Origin: Spirochaetaceae bacterium
GTDB taxonomy: Bacteria > Spirochaetota > Spirochaetia > Treponematales > Breznakiellaceae
NCBI GenBank assembly: GCA_031281945.1
Contig: JAITER010000091.1
Coordinates: forward strand, 1 to 49,101
DNA length: 49,101 nt
Direction of reading: 5' to 3'
Positions 15,388 through 24,429 of this stretch are shown one piece after another (position 1 is the stretch's first letter; the number at the start of each line of letters is the position of its first letter). Made by a program: the position numbers and the translations under genes. The notes under the pieces were generated by a model. That model did no database searches and was not told the origin of the DNA. It saw only the letters and a list, made by a program, of their open reading frames with translations.

Positions 15388-16977
15388 ATGGACGCCGATA
15401 ATAAAAATATGTTCAGGAACCTCCGCTTGGGTTTGTTTTTCTTTTGTTGCGTATTTCCTCTTATTTTTGTTTCGTGCGACCTTTTTGGAACAGAAGAGAA
15501 AAAAAAAGGCGAAGCGGGCGGCGGCGAAAATTCCTCCGTTAAAGAAGAAGACGTCATAAAAGGCCTCTCCCTGGCTCCGGCGTTTCTCGTTAGCCCGGCG
15601 GCCCTTCATCCAGGCGATTCGCCTTACAGCGCGGGGAAGCCGTTTTTCATAAACCCAAACCCGCAGGGCCTGGCCATCGTAACAGAAAGGGTGGACGGAG
15701 TTTTATACGGCAAACTCTACGGAACGGTTAAAAGCGGCGTTCCAGAAGATCTAAAACTTTTTAACCACCCCAACTATTTTTACGACGCCCAGGCGGCGGA
15801 AAAAGAAGGCGCCGGTTACAGCGAAAGGGAAAATTACGTTTACGGCGACTTTCCGGTTTTTTCTTACGCCCAAAGGAACGGAAATGACAAGGCGGCGGTA
15901 AACCCAAACTTGCAGGTTAGCGTTATAAAAACGGACGGCGGACGTTGCGCGGCGGTTACGGTTAAAGGAATACTGGAGCAGTTTAGGGAAGACGGCGAAA
16001 AAAGAGACCTTAACTTAGGCGGCGTTATAACCCAGAAAAATGAAGCGCTCGCCCTCTACACGGACGATTATTACGGTGAAAGTTACGCAAACGGCTCATT
16101 TTCAATAAACAAATCGATTCAACCCCCGCAGGCGCAAACCGTTTACAGAAATTTAAGCGCGGAATATTTCACCCGCAAAGATTTAAGCGGCGAATACATT
16201 TATAGAGGCGGCTTGCAGTTTTTAATTTGGGAAGAAGCAAAAGAAAAAAAAGTTTACTTCGAAACAGCGTATAACGGCGAAGAAGAACATACTTTCGTGG
16301 AAATTGATTACAGCGACGTAGTTTTTATAGATGAAGAGCCTTCCACATTCTGGTTTTACAGCCGGTATAATTACGCGGCGGAAGCGCCGCTTCCGTTTTT
16401 ATTGCCGCGCCTCCTCTCCCAGAGCCCCGTTGGAGAGGCTTATCCCAAAGACCCTTACGGCCTGTCGATAACCCTTTCCGCGCTTTACGCCCCGCGCTAC
16501 GATTCTGCGGGAAGTTCCAACGGCCCCTTCCCCTATTTTTTCCCTTACGAAGCCAGAATCCCGCCAACCCCGCAAAAAGGATCTTCGGAAGTTTACGAAA
16601 ACAGCCTTAACCCGTTAAACGAACTCAACCCGCGCATAACGCTTTTTCCCGTGTTTTACCCGTCTCTCCCGCGCGGCGTAAAAATCAAATGGCTTTTTAA
16701 CGGCGCGGAAACCCTGGAATCCCCTTACTGCGAAGCCGCGTTCAACGCCGATTATTCCGTCTCCATCATCCTAAAACAACCGGTGAGCGAAAAAAAAGTC
16801 CTCGCGGTAAGCGCCTCTATTACAAGCGGCGGCGAGCCCCTCGCCATAAAAGCCGAAATACATTTCGCCCCCGCCCCCCGCCCGCCGGCGCCGCCAGAGC
16901 CGCCGGAAAATCCGGCTTCAACCGCGCCGCCTGAAGAAAGCGGCGCGCAACCGTCTGAAGGCCTCCCGCCCGCCTAA
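15388..16977 (+). CDS. Large secreted lipoprotein, unknown function
   Basis: 529 residues, no family recognised. Signal LGLFFFCCVFPLIFVSC gives lipidated Cys30, followed by an acidic/Gly linker (EEKKKGEAGGGENSS). The mature region is rich in Tyr, Asn and short strands (VDGVLYGKLYGTV, KKVYFETAYNGEEEH) with PEGA-like or beta-sandwich appearance but no assignable domain; near residues 430-480 VKIKWLFNGAETLESPYCEAAF looks like an Ig-like fold. The last ~35 residues are a Pro/Glu/Ala tail. ATG at 15388 is favoured because GGGGGGCGG lies right upstream; this G run (seven Gs) is itself a possible slippage site that would alter ribosome-site spacing. Stand-alone gene; a terminator-like repeat follows at 17100. 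Confidence 0.7.
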   Translation: MDADNKNMFRNLRLGLFFFCCVFPLIFVSCDLFGTEEKKKGEAGGGENSSVKEEDVIKGLSLAPAFLVSPAALHPGDSPYSAGKPFFINPNPQGLAIVTERVDGVLYGKLYGTVKSGVPEDLKLFNHPNYFYDAQAAEKEGAGYSERENYVYGDFPVFSYAQRNGNDKAAVNPNLQVSVIKTDGGRCAAVTVKGILEQFREDGEKRDLNLGGVITQKNEALALYTDDYYGESYANGSFSINKSIQPPQAQTVYRNLSAEYFTRKDLSGEYIYRGGLQFLIWEEAKEKKVYFETAYNGEEEHTFVEIDYSDVVFIDEEPSTFWFYSRYNYAAEAPLPFLLPRLLSQSPVGEAYPKDPYGLSITLSALYAPRYDSAGSSNGPFPYFFPYEARIPPTPQKGSSEVYENSLNPLNELNPRITLFPVFYPSLPRGVKIKWLFNGAETLESPYCEAAFNADYSVSIILKQPVSEKKVLAVSASITSGGEPLAIKAEIHFAPAPRPPAPPEPPENPASTAPPEESGAQPSEGLPPA

Positions 16978-17099
16978 AACTGGAAACAGGAGGCATAACG
17001 CCGGGACGAGTCCGCCAGGGTTGCATTATGCGCTATTTGCAATCAAACCGCCCGCGGCGAAACCTCGCCTTTTCGTCCGGTTTGTTTCAATTAATGGAA

Positions 17100-17135
17100 G
17101 TTGTTTAAAAACTTGAGGTTTTAAACAACTCTATT
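17100..17135 (+). repeat. Partial repeat copy acting as a terminator-like hairpin
   Basis: GTTGTTTAAAAAC, loop TTGAG, GTTTTAAACAAC, then CTCTATTTTTATTTT. It is an A/T-rich variant of the last hairpin of the dispersed repeat and, with its T-rich tail, would serve as an intrinsic terminator for the lipoprotein gene. Confidence 0.6.
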
Positions 17136-17301
17136 TTTATTTTAACACATAACAACCCATACAGTCGCGGGTATAATAAAATATTATTTATCAGAATCCA
17201 CCAATCAGCCAAAAGCCGCTGCTGGAAGACCGGCTTTGGGAAAGCGCTTCCGGCCGGGTTTCATTAACAGGCGCGCAAAGAGCGCCGCAAGCCGCCTTCG
17301 G

Positions 17302-17330
17302 TTGCCGTTTCCCGCCGCTTGTTTTACAAT
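17302..17330 (+). promoter_or_regulatory. bioB promoter, leaderless geometry
   Basis: TTGCCG (17302-17307), exactly 17 bases, TACAAT (17325-17330). The bioB ATG is at 17337, where transcription would be expected to begin, and no Shine-Dalgarno sequence precedes it. Confidence 0.65.
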
Positions 17331-17336
17331 ACCGGC

Positions 17337-18323
17337 ATGAACATACAGGAAATTGGGGAAAAGGCGTTAAACCGCGAGGATATAACGCGGGAGGAGGCTT
17401 TTTTCGCGCTGGATACGCCGGACGAAAAGCTGGGATCGTTGGTGGAGGCGGCTTTTAACGTCAGGAAAAAATACAAGGGCCTTAAAGTCGGGATACAACT
17501 TCTTACAAACGCCAGAAGCGGAGACTGTACGCAAAATTGCGCGTACTGCGCTCAATCCGGCGCATCAAAAGCGGATATAAAAAAATACAAACTTATTCCT
17601 TTTAATTCGGTGATGGAACACGGGAATTTGGTGAAAGAAAAGAATTTAAGCCGGCACTGCATAGGGTTAAGCGGAATACGTTTTAGCGACGGCGAAATAG
17701 AAAAATTTTGCGAATATGTACAAAAGTTAAAGGCCGCCTCCGCGGGCCCAATATGCTGTTCAATAGGATTTTTAACCCGTTCTCAGGCGATAAAGCTTAA
17801 AAACTCAGGGGTGAACCGCATAAATCACAATCTGAACACAAGCCGCGCTTTTTATCCAAACATCTGCACAACGCATTCTTACGACGAGCGCGTAGAAAAC
17901 ATAAAAATGCTAAAGGAAACCGGATTTGAAATATGTTGCGGCGGAATTATAGGTTTGGGAGAAACTAAAGAAGACGTCATAGATATGTTTTTTGATATAA
18001 AAAAAATCAACCCGCAATCAACGCCGGTTAATTTTTTAATCCCCATAAAAGGCTCGCTTATGGAAAACGCCCGCGTAGATTATCTTACGCCGGAATACTG
18101 CCTTAAAGTCCTGTCCCTGGCGCGGCTTATGCTGCCAACCCAGGACATACGTTGCGCGGCGGGGCGCGAAATATACCTAAAAGGCAGGGAAAAAGAACTG
18201 TTTAGCGTAGCGGATTCAATTTTCGCCTCCGGCTACCTTACATCGGGCGGGCAAGGGGTGGACGAAACGACGGCGCTTGTTACGCGCAACGGCTTTGAAT
18301 GTTCAATAGAGGGCGAAGGCTGA
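17337..18323 (+). CDS. bioB: Biotin synthase
   Basis: 328 residues from the ATG at 17337; the longer TTG frame from 17319 would cover the -10 box. The radical-SAM cluster motif C-x3-C-x2-C is C64, C68, C71 in SGDCTQNCAYCAQSG; YDERVENIKMLKETGFEICCGGIIGLGET and NFLIPIKGS are typical BioB blocks. It inserts sulfur into dethiobiotin, using a [4Fe-4S] and a sacrificial [2Fe-2S] cluster. No bioA/D/F neighbours, so the cell may take up dethiobiotin or have the rest elsewhere. Convergent with the TRAP gene, 29 bases apart. Confidence 0.95.
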   Translation: MNIQEIGEKALNREDITREEAFFALDTPDEKLGSLVEAAFNVRKKYKGLKVGIQLLTNARSGDCTQNCAYCAQSGASKADIKKYKLIPFNSVMEHGNLVKEKNLSRHCIGLSGIRFSDGEIEKFCEYVQKLKAASAGPICCSIGFLTRSQAIKLKNSGVNRINHNLNTSRAFYPNICTTHSYDERVENIKMLKETGFEICCGGIIGLGETKEDVIDMFFDIKKINPQSTPVNFLIPIKGSLMENARVDYLTPEYCLKVLSLARLMLPTQDIRCAAGREIYLKGREKELFSVADSIFASGYLTSGGQGVDETTALVTRNGFECSIEGEG

Positions 18324-18352
18324 AAACCGGTTCGCGTTGACGGCGGCGGCCC

Positions 18353-19378
18353 TTACATCCGCTGTTTGCGGTAATCAGAAAGCAGGCTTCTTATTCTTTC
18401 GTAAGTCTCCCTGTTAAACGTTTTGCCCAGCAATGACGGCATGGCGTTTTCAACGTCCCGCACCCAAAGCGCTTCTTCTTCCGCCGTTAGGGGGGTGACG
18501 GCGAGCCCGTACTGTTTCATAAGGTCTATTACTTCGTCTTCCAGTTTTGCGATCGATTCGTCAAGCTCTTTTTCCATGTTTTTAACGGCGCGAAGCATAT
18601 CGTTTTTATATTTAGCCGGAATCGAATCCCAGGTTGAATTTTTAATGATGATTCCGCCCAAAACAGGCGTTATTAAAAGCGGGCACATATTTTTCGCCAC
18701 GCCGAATATTTGCGTGCTGGCCGCGTACACGGGGCTTTGGTACACGCTGTCCACGGTTCCCACGCCCAAATTTTGCAACGTTTGGTTGCGCGCCATGGGC
18801 GAAAGCCTGTAACCCATGGTTCTGAAAACTTCCGTAAGTTCGGGTTCGTCTTCGCTTGTGGCCAACCGCATCTTTTTTAAATCAGAGGGAACGCGCACCG
18901 GCGTTTTGGAAAAAAAACGGACCCACCCCACTTTAGACCATCCCAGCGTAAAAAAACCTTTTAATTTAAGGCTTTGTTCAATTTCCGGCGTTATATTTTC
19001 CATTACATAAGTTAGCTCGCCGTTATTTCGTATAAGGAGAGGCGCGCTTATCGTAAGTATTTTATCGTCTATTTTGCCAAGTCCGGGCGTTCCCAAAACG
19101 GCTATTTGTATTTGATTTAATTTTAGCTTGCGCAACAAATCTTCTTCGTTTCCAAGATTATTATGATAAATTATCAGCTCAACTTCCCCGCCGGTGATTT
19201 TCGACCATTCAGCGGAGATTTTATTAAACGCCTGCGCCCAGTGCGTTTTTTCAGGCACTATTGTGGCCATTTTTATTACAATTTTATTTTTTTGCGCTTT
19301 TTGCGCGAACAGGCCGCCCGGCTGGGCGAACAATAAAAAAAAAGCCGCCGCCCAAAAAAACATATTATTTTTACGCAT
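18353..19378 (-). CDS. DctP-type TRAP transporter substrate-binding protein
   Basis: 341 residues with a Sec signal (MRKNNMFFWAAAFFLLFAQPGGLFAQ). IKMATIVPEKTHWAQAFNKI, YHNNLGNEEDLLRKLKLNQI and the later LGVGTVDSVYQSPVYA, MCPLLITPVLGGIIIKN match the DctP fold of TRAP receptors. The usual ligand Arg region reads KKMRLATSEDEPELTEVFR. A GAGG sits just before the ATG. Treponema pallidum has a similar protein paired with a TPR protein (TatP/TatT); here neither TRAP membrane subunits nor an adjacent TPR partner is present, although TPR genes occur 3 kb away on the other strand. Ligand unknown; carboxylate or hydrophobic ligand possible. Confidence 0.85.
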   Translation of the reverse strand: MRKNNMFFWAAAFFLLFAQPGGLFAQKAQKNKIVIKMATIVPEKTHWAQAFNKISAEWSKITGGEVELIIYHNNLGNEEDLLRKLKLNQIQIAVLGTPGLGKIDDKILTISAPLLIRNNGELTYVMENITPEIEQSLKLKGFFTLGWSKVGWVRFFSKTPVRVPSDLKKMRLATSEDEPELTEVFRTMGYRLSPMARNQTLQNLGVGTVDSVYQSPVYAASTQIFGVAKNMCPLLITPVLGGIIIKNSTWDSIPAKYKNDMLRAVKNMEKELDESIAKLEDEVIDLMKQYGLAVTPLTAEEEALWVRDVENAMPSLLGKTFNRETYERIRSLLSDYRKQRM

Positions 19379-19564
19379 AAAACCTCATATTAAACTGCTT
19401 CTTTGTTGTACCAAAAACATTAAGTTTGGAAAAGGGAAGCGGCCGGAATTTAACTTTTCGTCTAGTTTCAGGCGCGCGCGGCTAAGGAAAAGCGCGGAAA
19501 CGGCTTTAACGCGAATTGTTCATTCCGGCGTTTTTCAATTGAGGCCGTCTCAATGCTTGCGGTT

Positions 19565-19595
19565 TTGGAACGGGCGCAATTGAATGTTTTATAAT
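19565..19595 (+). promoter_or_regulatory. Putative promoter of the LolA-like/RodZ-like/cdsA unit
   Basis: TTGGAA (19565-19570), 19 bases, perfect TATAAT (19590-19595). The spacer is longer than ideal, but the -10 is consensus and it lies 27 bases before the LolA-like ATG. Confidence 0.45.
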
Positions 19596-19622
19596 CTTTG
19601 GTTAAAATTATGGGGAACACCC

Positions 19623-20291
19623 ATGAAGCGTTTTGTTTTTATATTTTTGCTTATTTTATTTTCACTTTACGGCGCCGCGGCTCAAATAGTCACTGCGGAA
19701 GATTATTTAAACAGGGTCGCGGACAAATACTCCAGCTTTCGGGACTACGAGGCGGATATAATGATAAGGCAGGGTTCCAGCAATATGACTGGTAAAATCA
19801 GTCATTTAAGGCCCCAGTTTTTAAGGATAGACTTTTCCCAGCCGTCAAATCAGGTGATAGTTTTTAACGGGGAGCAACTTACGGTTTATTTGCCGGAATA
19901 CAGCGCGATTCTGAACCAGACTGTAACTGGCGGCAGGAACGGCGCGGAAATGGCTAGCGCGGCGGGCCTAGCTCTTTTGCGCAGAAGTTACGCGCCCGCC
20001 TACATTTCCAGCCCGAATCCGGTTCCGCTGGAAGAATCCGGGGAATCCGTTGTAAAACTGCGTTTAACGCCCCGTTCCGGCGGGCAAACCTACAAAGAAC
20101 TGCTTTTAAGCGTAAATCCGGATTCGCTTTTTATACGGCGCATGGAAGGAATAACTTTTGGCGGTTCCAGCGTCCGTTTCGACTTTACAAACGTAAAAAT
20201 AAACCAGGGAATACCGGAGGCGCGTTTTATATATGATTCGCCGGCCTCCGCGAATATGTACAACAACTTTTTGTTTAGGGATAAAAACTAA
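19623..20291 (+). CDS. lolA: LolA-like outer-membrane lipoprotein carrier
   Basis: 222 residues from the ATG at 19623, preceded by GGGGAA; the longer TTG frame is rejected because it lacks a ribosome site. Signal MKRFVFIFLLILFSLYGAAA, then AEDYLNRVADKYSSFRDYEADI and LRPQFLRIDFSQPSNQVIVF, EQLTVYLPEYSAIL, typical of the LolA/LolB unclosed barrel that shuttles lipoproteins across the periplasm. A second, more distant LolA-like protein is encoded at 32805 beside an ABC transporter. First gene of a unit with the RodZ-like gene (one base apart), cdsA and probably the TPR genes. Confidence 0.8.
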   Translation: MKRFVFIFLLILFSLYGAAAQIVTAEDYLNRVADKYSSFRDYEADIMIRQGSSNMTGKISHLRPQFLRIDFSQPSNQVIVFNGEQLTVYLPEYSAILNQTVTGGRNGAEMASAAGLALLRRSYAPAYISSPNPVPLEESGESVVKLRLTPRSGGQTYKELLLSVNPDSLFIRRMEGITFGGSSVRFDFTNVKINQGIPEARFIYDSPASANMYNNFLFRDKN

Positions 20292-20292
20292 A

Positions 20293-21384
20293 TTGACGAT
20301 AATAGGCGAAAAATTAAAAGCCGCCCGCGAAGAAAAAGGCTACAGCATAGAGCATGTTAGCCGTGAAACAAATATAGCAAGCAGGTATATTACGGCGCTT
20401 GAAGAAGGCCGTTTTTCGCAATTTCCGGCGGAGGCGTATCTTATAGGTTTTTTAAAAAACTACGGGGAATATCTCGCCCTGGACGTTAAAGAATTGCAAG
20501 ACCAATACAAAATGCACAAGATACAGGAGCAGCCTATTCCTGTAGAGCAACTGCTAAAAGAACAGCCGGGCGGGCAACGCATAGTAATCGAAGTGATAAT
20601 CACGATTTTAGCCGCCGTCCTTATAGCGGCTTTAGTTTTTTATTTTGTAAAAAAACCTCAAAAGCCGGATTCTTTTACCACGCCTGAACGCCCTTCCGTT
20701 TACGAACTGACGGAAGGCGTCTTGGAGCAGCGCTTTTACGGCAAAGATACGATAAGGATAAACGGCGGCGGTTCCGAATGGACGCTGTCCGTTCAAAAAA
20801 TCGCGGATTCCGTTATTTTAGGCGCTCCAGACGGAGTGTTGACGCTTAATTTAAACGATGTTGTAACTTCCGACATAAACGGGGACGGCGCGGGCGATCT
20901 TATAATTTCCGCCCAGGATTTTCTTCCCGGAAGTCCTGAATCAGGGGTTTTGCTTCGCCTGGAGTTGCTTTCAACTTCTTCGCCGGCGGAAGAACATCCG
21001 GCGACGCCCGGAAATTTGGATATACCCCAGGGGAATCAGGCTTCTAATTTACAGGCTATTTTTACGGGGCCCTCCCCTTTCCCGTTCACCGTGCAAATAA
21101 AATTCCAGGGCTATTGCATGTTGCGCTGGGAAGTTCTGCGGGAAGCGAATCAGGGGCGCAACGAGCGTTATTTTGTAAAAGGCGAAGACCTGGACGTTCA
21201 AGCTCAAAACGGGGTGCGGCTTTGGATTTCAAACGCTTCCGTAATTAAAACCCAGGTGATAGGCGGCGGGCGCACGGTGCCGGTGGACTTCGGCGGCCCT
21301 GGCGAAGTTGTGGTGGCCGACATAAACTGGATGAAAGACGCGGACGGGCGTTACAAACTAATCCAAACCCGGCTGGAAAATTAA
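20293..21384 (+). CDS. RodZ-like membrane protein with N-terminal HTH
   Basis: The start is a TTG at 20293 (frame begins (M)TIIGEKLKAAREEKG), one base after the LolA-like stop; the longer frame would run back through lolA. 363 residues: an HTH_25-type helix-turn-helix at ~5-65 (YSIEHVSRETNIASRYITAL, FPAEAYLIGFLKNY), one membrane helix at ~97-119 (VIEVIITILAAVLIAALVF), and a ~240-residue extracytoplasmic beta-rich region containing an EF-hand-like SDINGDGAGDLII. This is the RodZ layout: cytoplasmic HTH binds MreB, the outside domain senses the wall. The C-terminal part is longer than usual and includes an FG-GAP/EF-hand-like strand, so some specialisation is likely. Confidence 0.75.
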   Translation: MTIIGEKLKAAREEKGYSIEHVSRETNIASRYITALEEGRFSQFPAEAYLIGFLKNYGEYLALDVKELQDQYKMHKIQEQPIPVEQLLKEQPGGQRIVIEVIITILAAVLIAALVFYFVKKPQKPDSFTTPERPSVYELTEGVLEQRFYGKDTIRINGGGSEWTLSVQKIADSVILGAPDGVLTLNLNDVVTSDINGDGAGDLIISAQDFLPGSPESGVLLRLELLSTSSPAEEHPATPGNLDIPQGNQASNLQAIFTGPSPFPFTVQIKFQGYCMLRWEVLREANQGRNERYFVKGEDLDVQAQNGVRLWISNASVIKTQVIGGGRTVPVDFGGPGEVVVADINWMKDADGRYKLIQTRLEN

Positions 21385-21385
21385 A

Positions 21386-22243
21386 ATGAATAAAGTCTTA
21401 GCGCGGTTGGGCGTCTTTTTTATAGGATTTCCGCTCTGCCTCGCGATAGTAATTTTTTTGCCGCAATACAATCATTTGGCGGCCAACCTGCTTGTTTGCG
21501 CGGTTTCCGGGGCGGCTTCAATTGAATTCGCCGCGATTTTGCGCAAAAGAAACTTTAACGTAAAAAACGCGGAAGCCGTGTTGCTGGGCGTTTTGCCGCC
21601 GCTTTTAGTTACAGCTCACGTTAGTTTCGGCGTTTCTTTCATGGCGCCTCTTTTGGTTTTCACCGCGGCGGCGGCGTGGGTTTTTGTTTCGCATATTCTG
21701 GTTAAGAAAAAAGAAGAAATAGAAAACATCATACCGAAAGCGGCTGGTCTTTGCGCCGTGCTTTTTTACCCTTCATTTTTTCTTTGCTGGATGATAATGA
21801 TAAACGGTTTTTTATTTTTCCCGCATTTATTCGGCTTTTATTTAAGCCTTGTTATAATTACAGATTCTTTCGGCTGGTTTTTCGGAGTGTTGTTCGGTAA
21901 AAACAGCGGCGGATTAATAGCGATAAGCCCCAACAAAAGCGTAGCCGGATATTTGGGAGGGATAGCCGGGTCTGTCGCTTTAAGCCTTTGCGCGTCTCAT
22001 TTTTTTCCGGGGCTTTTTGAGCCGTCAAAGCTTTCGCCGGCCGTTTCCGCGGTGATTATCGCTTTGGTGACGACGATAGCTTCCTCGGCGGGCGATTTGG
22101 CCGAATCCGCCCTTAAACGGAGCGCGTCGGTGAAAGATTCAGGCGACATAATTCCCGGACGCGGCGGAGCGCTTGATTCTGTAGACTCCCTTGCTTTCGC
22201 CGCTCCGTTTTTTTATTTTTGTCTAATAATCTTGTACAATTAG
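21386..22243 (+). CDS. cdsA: Phosphatidate cytidylyltransferase (CdsA family)
   Basis: 285 residues, about eight hydrophobic segments, and the CdsA signature near the C-terminus: ESALKRSASVKDSGDIIPGR followed by GGALDSVDS. The usual PGHGGxxDRxDS is slightly changed (GRGG, DSVDS). Also DSFGWFFGVLFGKN and ISPNKSVAGYLGG, which match the D-x-x-A/G-Y-x2-G and SPKKT blocks. It makes CDP-diacylglycerol for phospholipid synthesis. One base after the RodZ-like stop, so co-transcribed. Function likely kept despite the signature substitutions. Confidence 0.88.
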   Translation: MNKVLARLGVFFIGFPLCLAIVIFLPQYNHLAANLLVCAVSGAASIEFAAILRKRNFNVKNAEAVLLGVLPPLLVTAHVSFGVSFMAPLLVFTAAAAWVFVSHILVKKKEEIENIIPKAAGLCAVLFYPSFFLCWMIMINGFLFFPHLFGFYLSLVIITDSFGWFFGVLFGKNSGGLIAISPNKSVAGYLGGIAGSVALSLCASHFFPGLFEPSKLSPAVSAVIIALVTTIASSAGDLAESALKRSASVKDSGDIIPGRGGALDSVDSLAFAAPFFYFCLIILYN

Positions 22244-22261
22244 TCATATTTTTAGTAAAAT
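22232..22261 (+). promoter_or_regulatory. Promoter in the cdsA end, leaderless geometry
   Basis: TTGTAC (22232-22237), 18 bases, TAAAAT (22256-22261), five bases before the ATG of the next gene at 22267, which has no Shine-Dalgarno. It overlaps the last cdsA codons, so it would be an internal promoter. Confidence 0.5.
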
Positions 22262-22266
22262 TGAAT

Positions 22267-22608
22267 ATGGATCTTTCCAACGTTTTTAAAAAGTGCGAGG
22301 AAGAAGCTGTTTTTCAAAAAATAAGCGTTCCGGCGATAGACTCGTCCTTAAAAACTTCGTTAAACCGCAAGGGGAACGCGCTTTTTAATTCCGGCGATGT
22401 GGAAGGAGCCAGGCGTATTTTTATTACAACAGGATATTCAGACGGGCTTTCCCGTGTAGGCGACGCTTACAAATCAAAATCGCGGCTTATAGACGCATTA
22501 AAAATGTATCACGCCGCTCACGATAAAAAGAAGATAAGCTCTGTAAGCATGGAGCTTGCGATAATGATTAAAGGTTTAATTAGGGAAGATAATGGAAAGT
22601 CAAAATGA
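22267..22608 (+). CDS. Small helical protein, TPR-associated
   Basis: 113 residues from ATG 22267; the upstream extension is part of cdsA. Contains a degenerate TPR-like helix pair (LNRKGNALFNSGDVEGARRIFITTGYSDGL and KSRLIDALKMYHAAHDKK). Not a named family to me. Its last 17 bases overlap the start of the TPR gene, implying coupled translation and possibly a physical partnership. Likely cytoplasmic: no signal. Confidence 0.7.
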   Translation: MDLSNVFKKCEEEAVFQKISVPAIDSSLKTSLNRKGNALFNSGDVEGARRIFITTGYSDGLSRVGDAYKSKSRLIDALKMYHAAHDKKKISSVSMELAIMIKGLIREDNGKSK

Positions 22609-23740
22609 TTCCGTTCCAGATAATCCAATTTTACATTCGGATTACATTGCAGAGTTGTCAAAACGGGGTTATCAATCTTTAAAAGAAAACTCCATTCCGC
22701 AGGCGGTTGAGTGTTTTTCAAAAATACTTGAGATAGATAAAAACAACAACTACGCGCTTGTAGGCATGGGAGATGCGGCCCGCAAAAAAAATCAGTACAG
22801 GCAGGCTATAACCTACTACGAATTCTGTCTCGACCTGTATCCAGGAAACAACTACGCGCTGTTCGGCCTGGCGGATTGTTTCAAATCATTAAACCAGTAT
22901 TACAAAGCCATTGACGTATGGTCAAAATATCTTGAACACGATGATGGAAACATAACGGTTCTTACACGCATGGCGGACGCTTACCGCAAACTCCGCGATT
23001 TTAAAAATTCCAAAGAAGTATACCAAAGAGTTCTAAACATAGACGAATACAACCCTTACGCTATAATCGGGATGGGGCATCTTCATTACGATTTTAAAGA
23101 ATACCGGGACGCGCTTTACTACTGGGAAAGAATGCTTGAAAGGCGCAGCATGGTTTCCGTAGACATCCGCGTTCTCACATCCATAGGAAACTGTCACCGC
23201 AAACTAAAAAATTTTGACGACGGCATAGTTTATTTTGACGCCGCCATACAGCGCGAGCCGTCCAATTTTTACGCGCTTTTCGGCCTGGCGGATTGTTTTA
23301 GAGGCCTTAACCAGCCTATACGCTCGCTGGAATACTGGAACCGTATTTTGGACATGGACCCCCGCAACAAAGTGATACTGACGCGGGCCGGGGACGCCTA
23401 CTGCACCATGAAAAATTTTGACAAAGCGCTTGAATACTACAACCGGGCCCTAAGCATAGATTTCGACCCTTACGCCGTTTTGGGCCTATCCGTTGTAAAC
23501 CGCGAGCGGGGGCGTTACGAACAAGCCGTTGAAGCTCTGCGGGGCCTTCTTAAAAACGAGCCGAAAAACCATCGCGTATATATTGAGTTATCCGAATGTT
23601 ATCTGCGGCAAAACGACGTTGAAGCCGCTATAGAAATATTGCGTGAATTCGCGCAGTTCGGCATAAAAAACAACGCCATATTCGAAATGCTTATACGCCT
23701 GGAAAATCACGCCTGCCGCATTGACGGCGGCGGAATTTAG
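22592..23740 (+). CDS. Ten-unit TPR protein with an internal duplication
   Basis: 382 residues, no signal, almost entirely tetratricopeptide repeats; I count ten helix pairs. The block starting ALFGLADCFKSLNQ at residue 89 recurs as ALFGLADCFRGLNQ at residue 228, and the following VLTRMADAYRKL recurs as ILTRAGDAYCTM, so four TPR units (139 residues) were duplicated as a block. A scaffold for protein complexes is the usual role. GGGAAG precedes the ATG inside the previous gene. Unknown client; nearness to lolA, rodZ-like and cdsA suggests an envelope role, by context only. Confidence 0.88.
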   Translation: MESQNDSVPDNPILHSDYIAELSKRGYQSLKENSIPQAVECFSKILEIDKNNNYALVGMGDAARKKNQYRQAITYYEFCLDLYPGNNYALFGLADCFKSLNQYYKAIDVWSKYLEHDDGNITVLTRMADAYRKLRDFKNSKEVYQRVLNIDEYNPYAIIGMGHLHYDFKEYRDALYYWERMLERRSMVSVDIRVLTSIGNCHRKLKNFDDGIVYFDAAIQREPSNFYALFGLADCFRGLNQPIRSLEYWNRILDMDPRNKVILTRAGDAYCTMKNFDKALEYYNRALSIDFDPYAVLGLSVVNRERGRYEQAVEALRGLLKNEPKNHRVYIELSECYLRQNDVEAAIEILREFAQFGIKNNAIFEMLIRLENHACRIDGGGI

Positions 23741-23745
23741 CGCGG

Positions 23746-24429
23746 CTACAACTTCCTAAAAAAAAGTTCTTTTACGCCGCGATTCTCGCGAAACGCTTTT
23801 TTTTCAAATTTAGTTTGCGGCCTCCAGGATGAGGGCGGGGCGAAGCCTGAAAAACTGTTTTTTAGGCCGGGCGTAAGGGATAGTTCTTCGAGCGCGGAAA
23901 AAGCGTAATGCTCCCAATCCGTTACAAAATAAATATACGAGCCGCTGGAAAGACGGCTTGAAAGAAGACCGGTGAACGGGCGCCGCAAAAGACGGCGTTT
24001 GTGGTGCTTTTTTTTTGGCCAGGGATCTGGAAAAAATATATGAAATCCGCCGGCGCTTCCTTCTTCAACATGATTTTCGATGATGTATTTCGCGTCCCCT
24101 TCAACTATCCTTATGTTGGGAACGCCTTCTTTATCTATACGCCAAAGCAATTTCCCTATACCGGATTTAAAAACTTCAATCGCCAGATAATTTATATTTG
24201 GAAAAGCTTTGGCTATAAGAATCGTGGCGTCGCCGTTTCCAAAGCCTATTTCTATAACCACCGGATTGGAGTTTCCAAAAACGGCGTTAAAATTAAAAAC
24301 AGAGCCTTCATTGGGGCGCGCCGTCCACAACGGGTACAAATCGCCGTAAGCTTTTTTTTGAGCGTCCGTCATTCTGCCGCCGCGTAGCACATAACTTTTT
24401 ACAGACGAAAAATCAGTTTGATTGCACAT
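23746..24429 (-). CDS. trmB: tRNA (guanine-N7-)-methyltransferase
   Basis: 227 residues. VVIEIGFGNGDATILIAKAF is the SAM motif, and HIFFPDPWPKKKHHKRRLL is the diagnostic TrmB signature. Makes m7G46 in tRNA variable loops. Starts inside the end of the upstream lipoprotein gene (17-base overlap), so it is the last gene of the carB/lipoprotein/lipoprotein/trmB run. Convergent with the TPR gene. Confidence 0.95.
   Translation of the reverse strand: MCNQTDFSSVKSYVLRGGRMTDAQKKAYGDLYPLWTARPNEGSVFNFNAVFGNSNPVVIEIGFGNGDATILIAKAFPNINYLAIEVFKSGIGKLLWRIDKEGVPNIRIVEGDAKYIIENHVEEGSAGGFHIFFPDPWPKKKHHKRRLLRRPFTGLLSSRLSSGSYIYFVTDWEHYAFSALEELSLTPGLKNSFSGFAPPSSWRPQTKFEKKAFRENRGVKELFFRKL

Larger units (their letters stand above)
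16978..17336. other. Spacer between the lipoprotein gene and bioB
   Basis: Contains the hairpin/repeat fragment at 17100-17135, an AT-rich stretch at 17130-17200 and the bioB promoter at 17302-17330. No gene seen. Confidence 0.5.
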
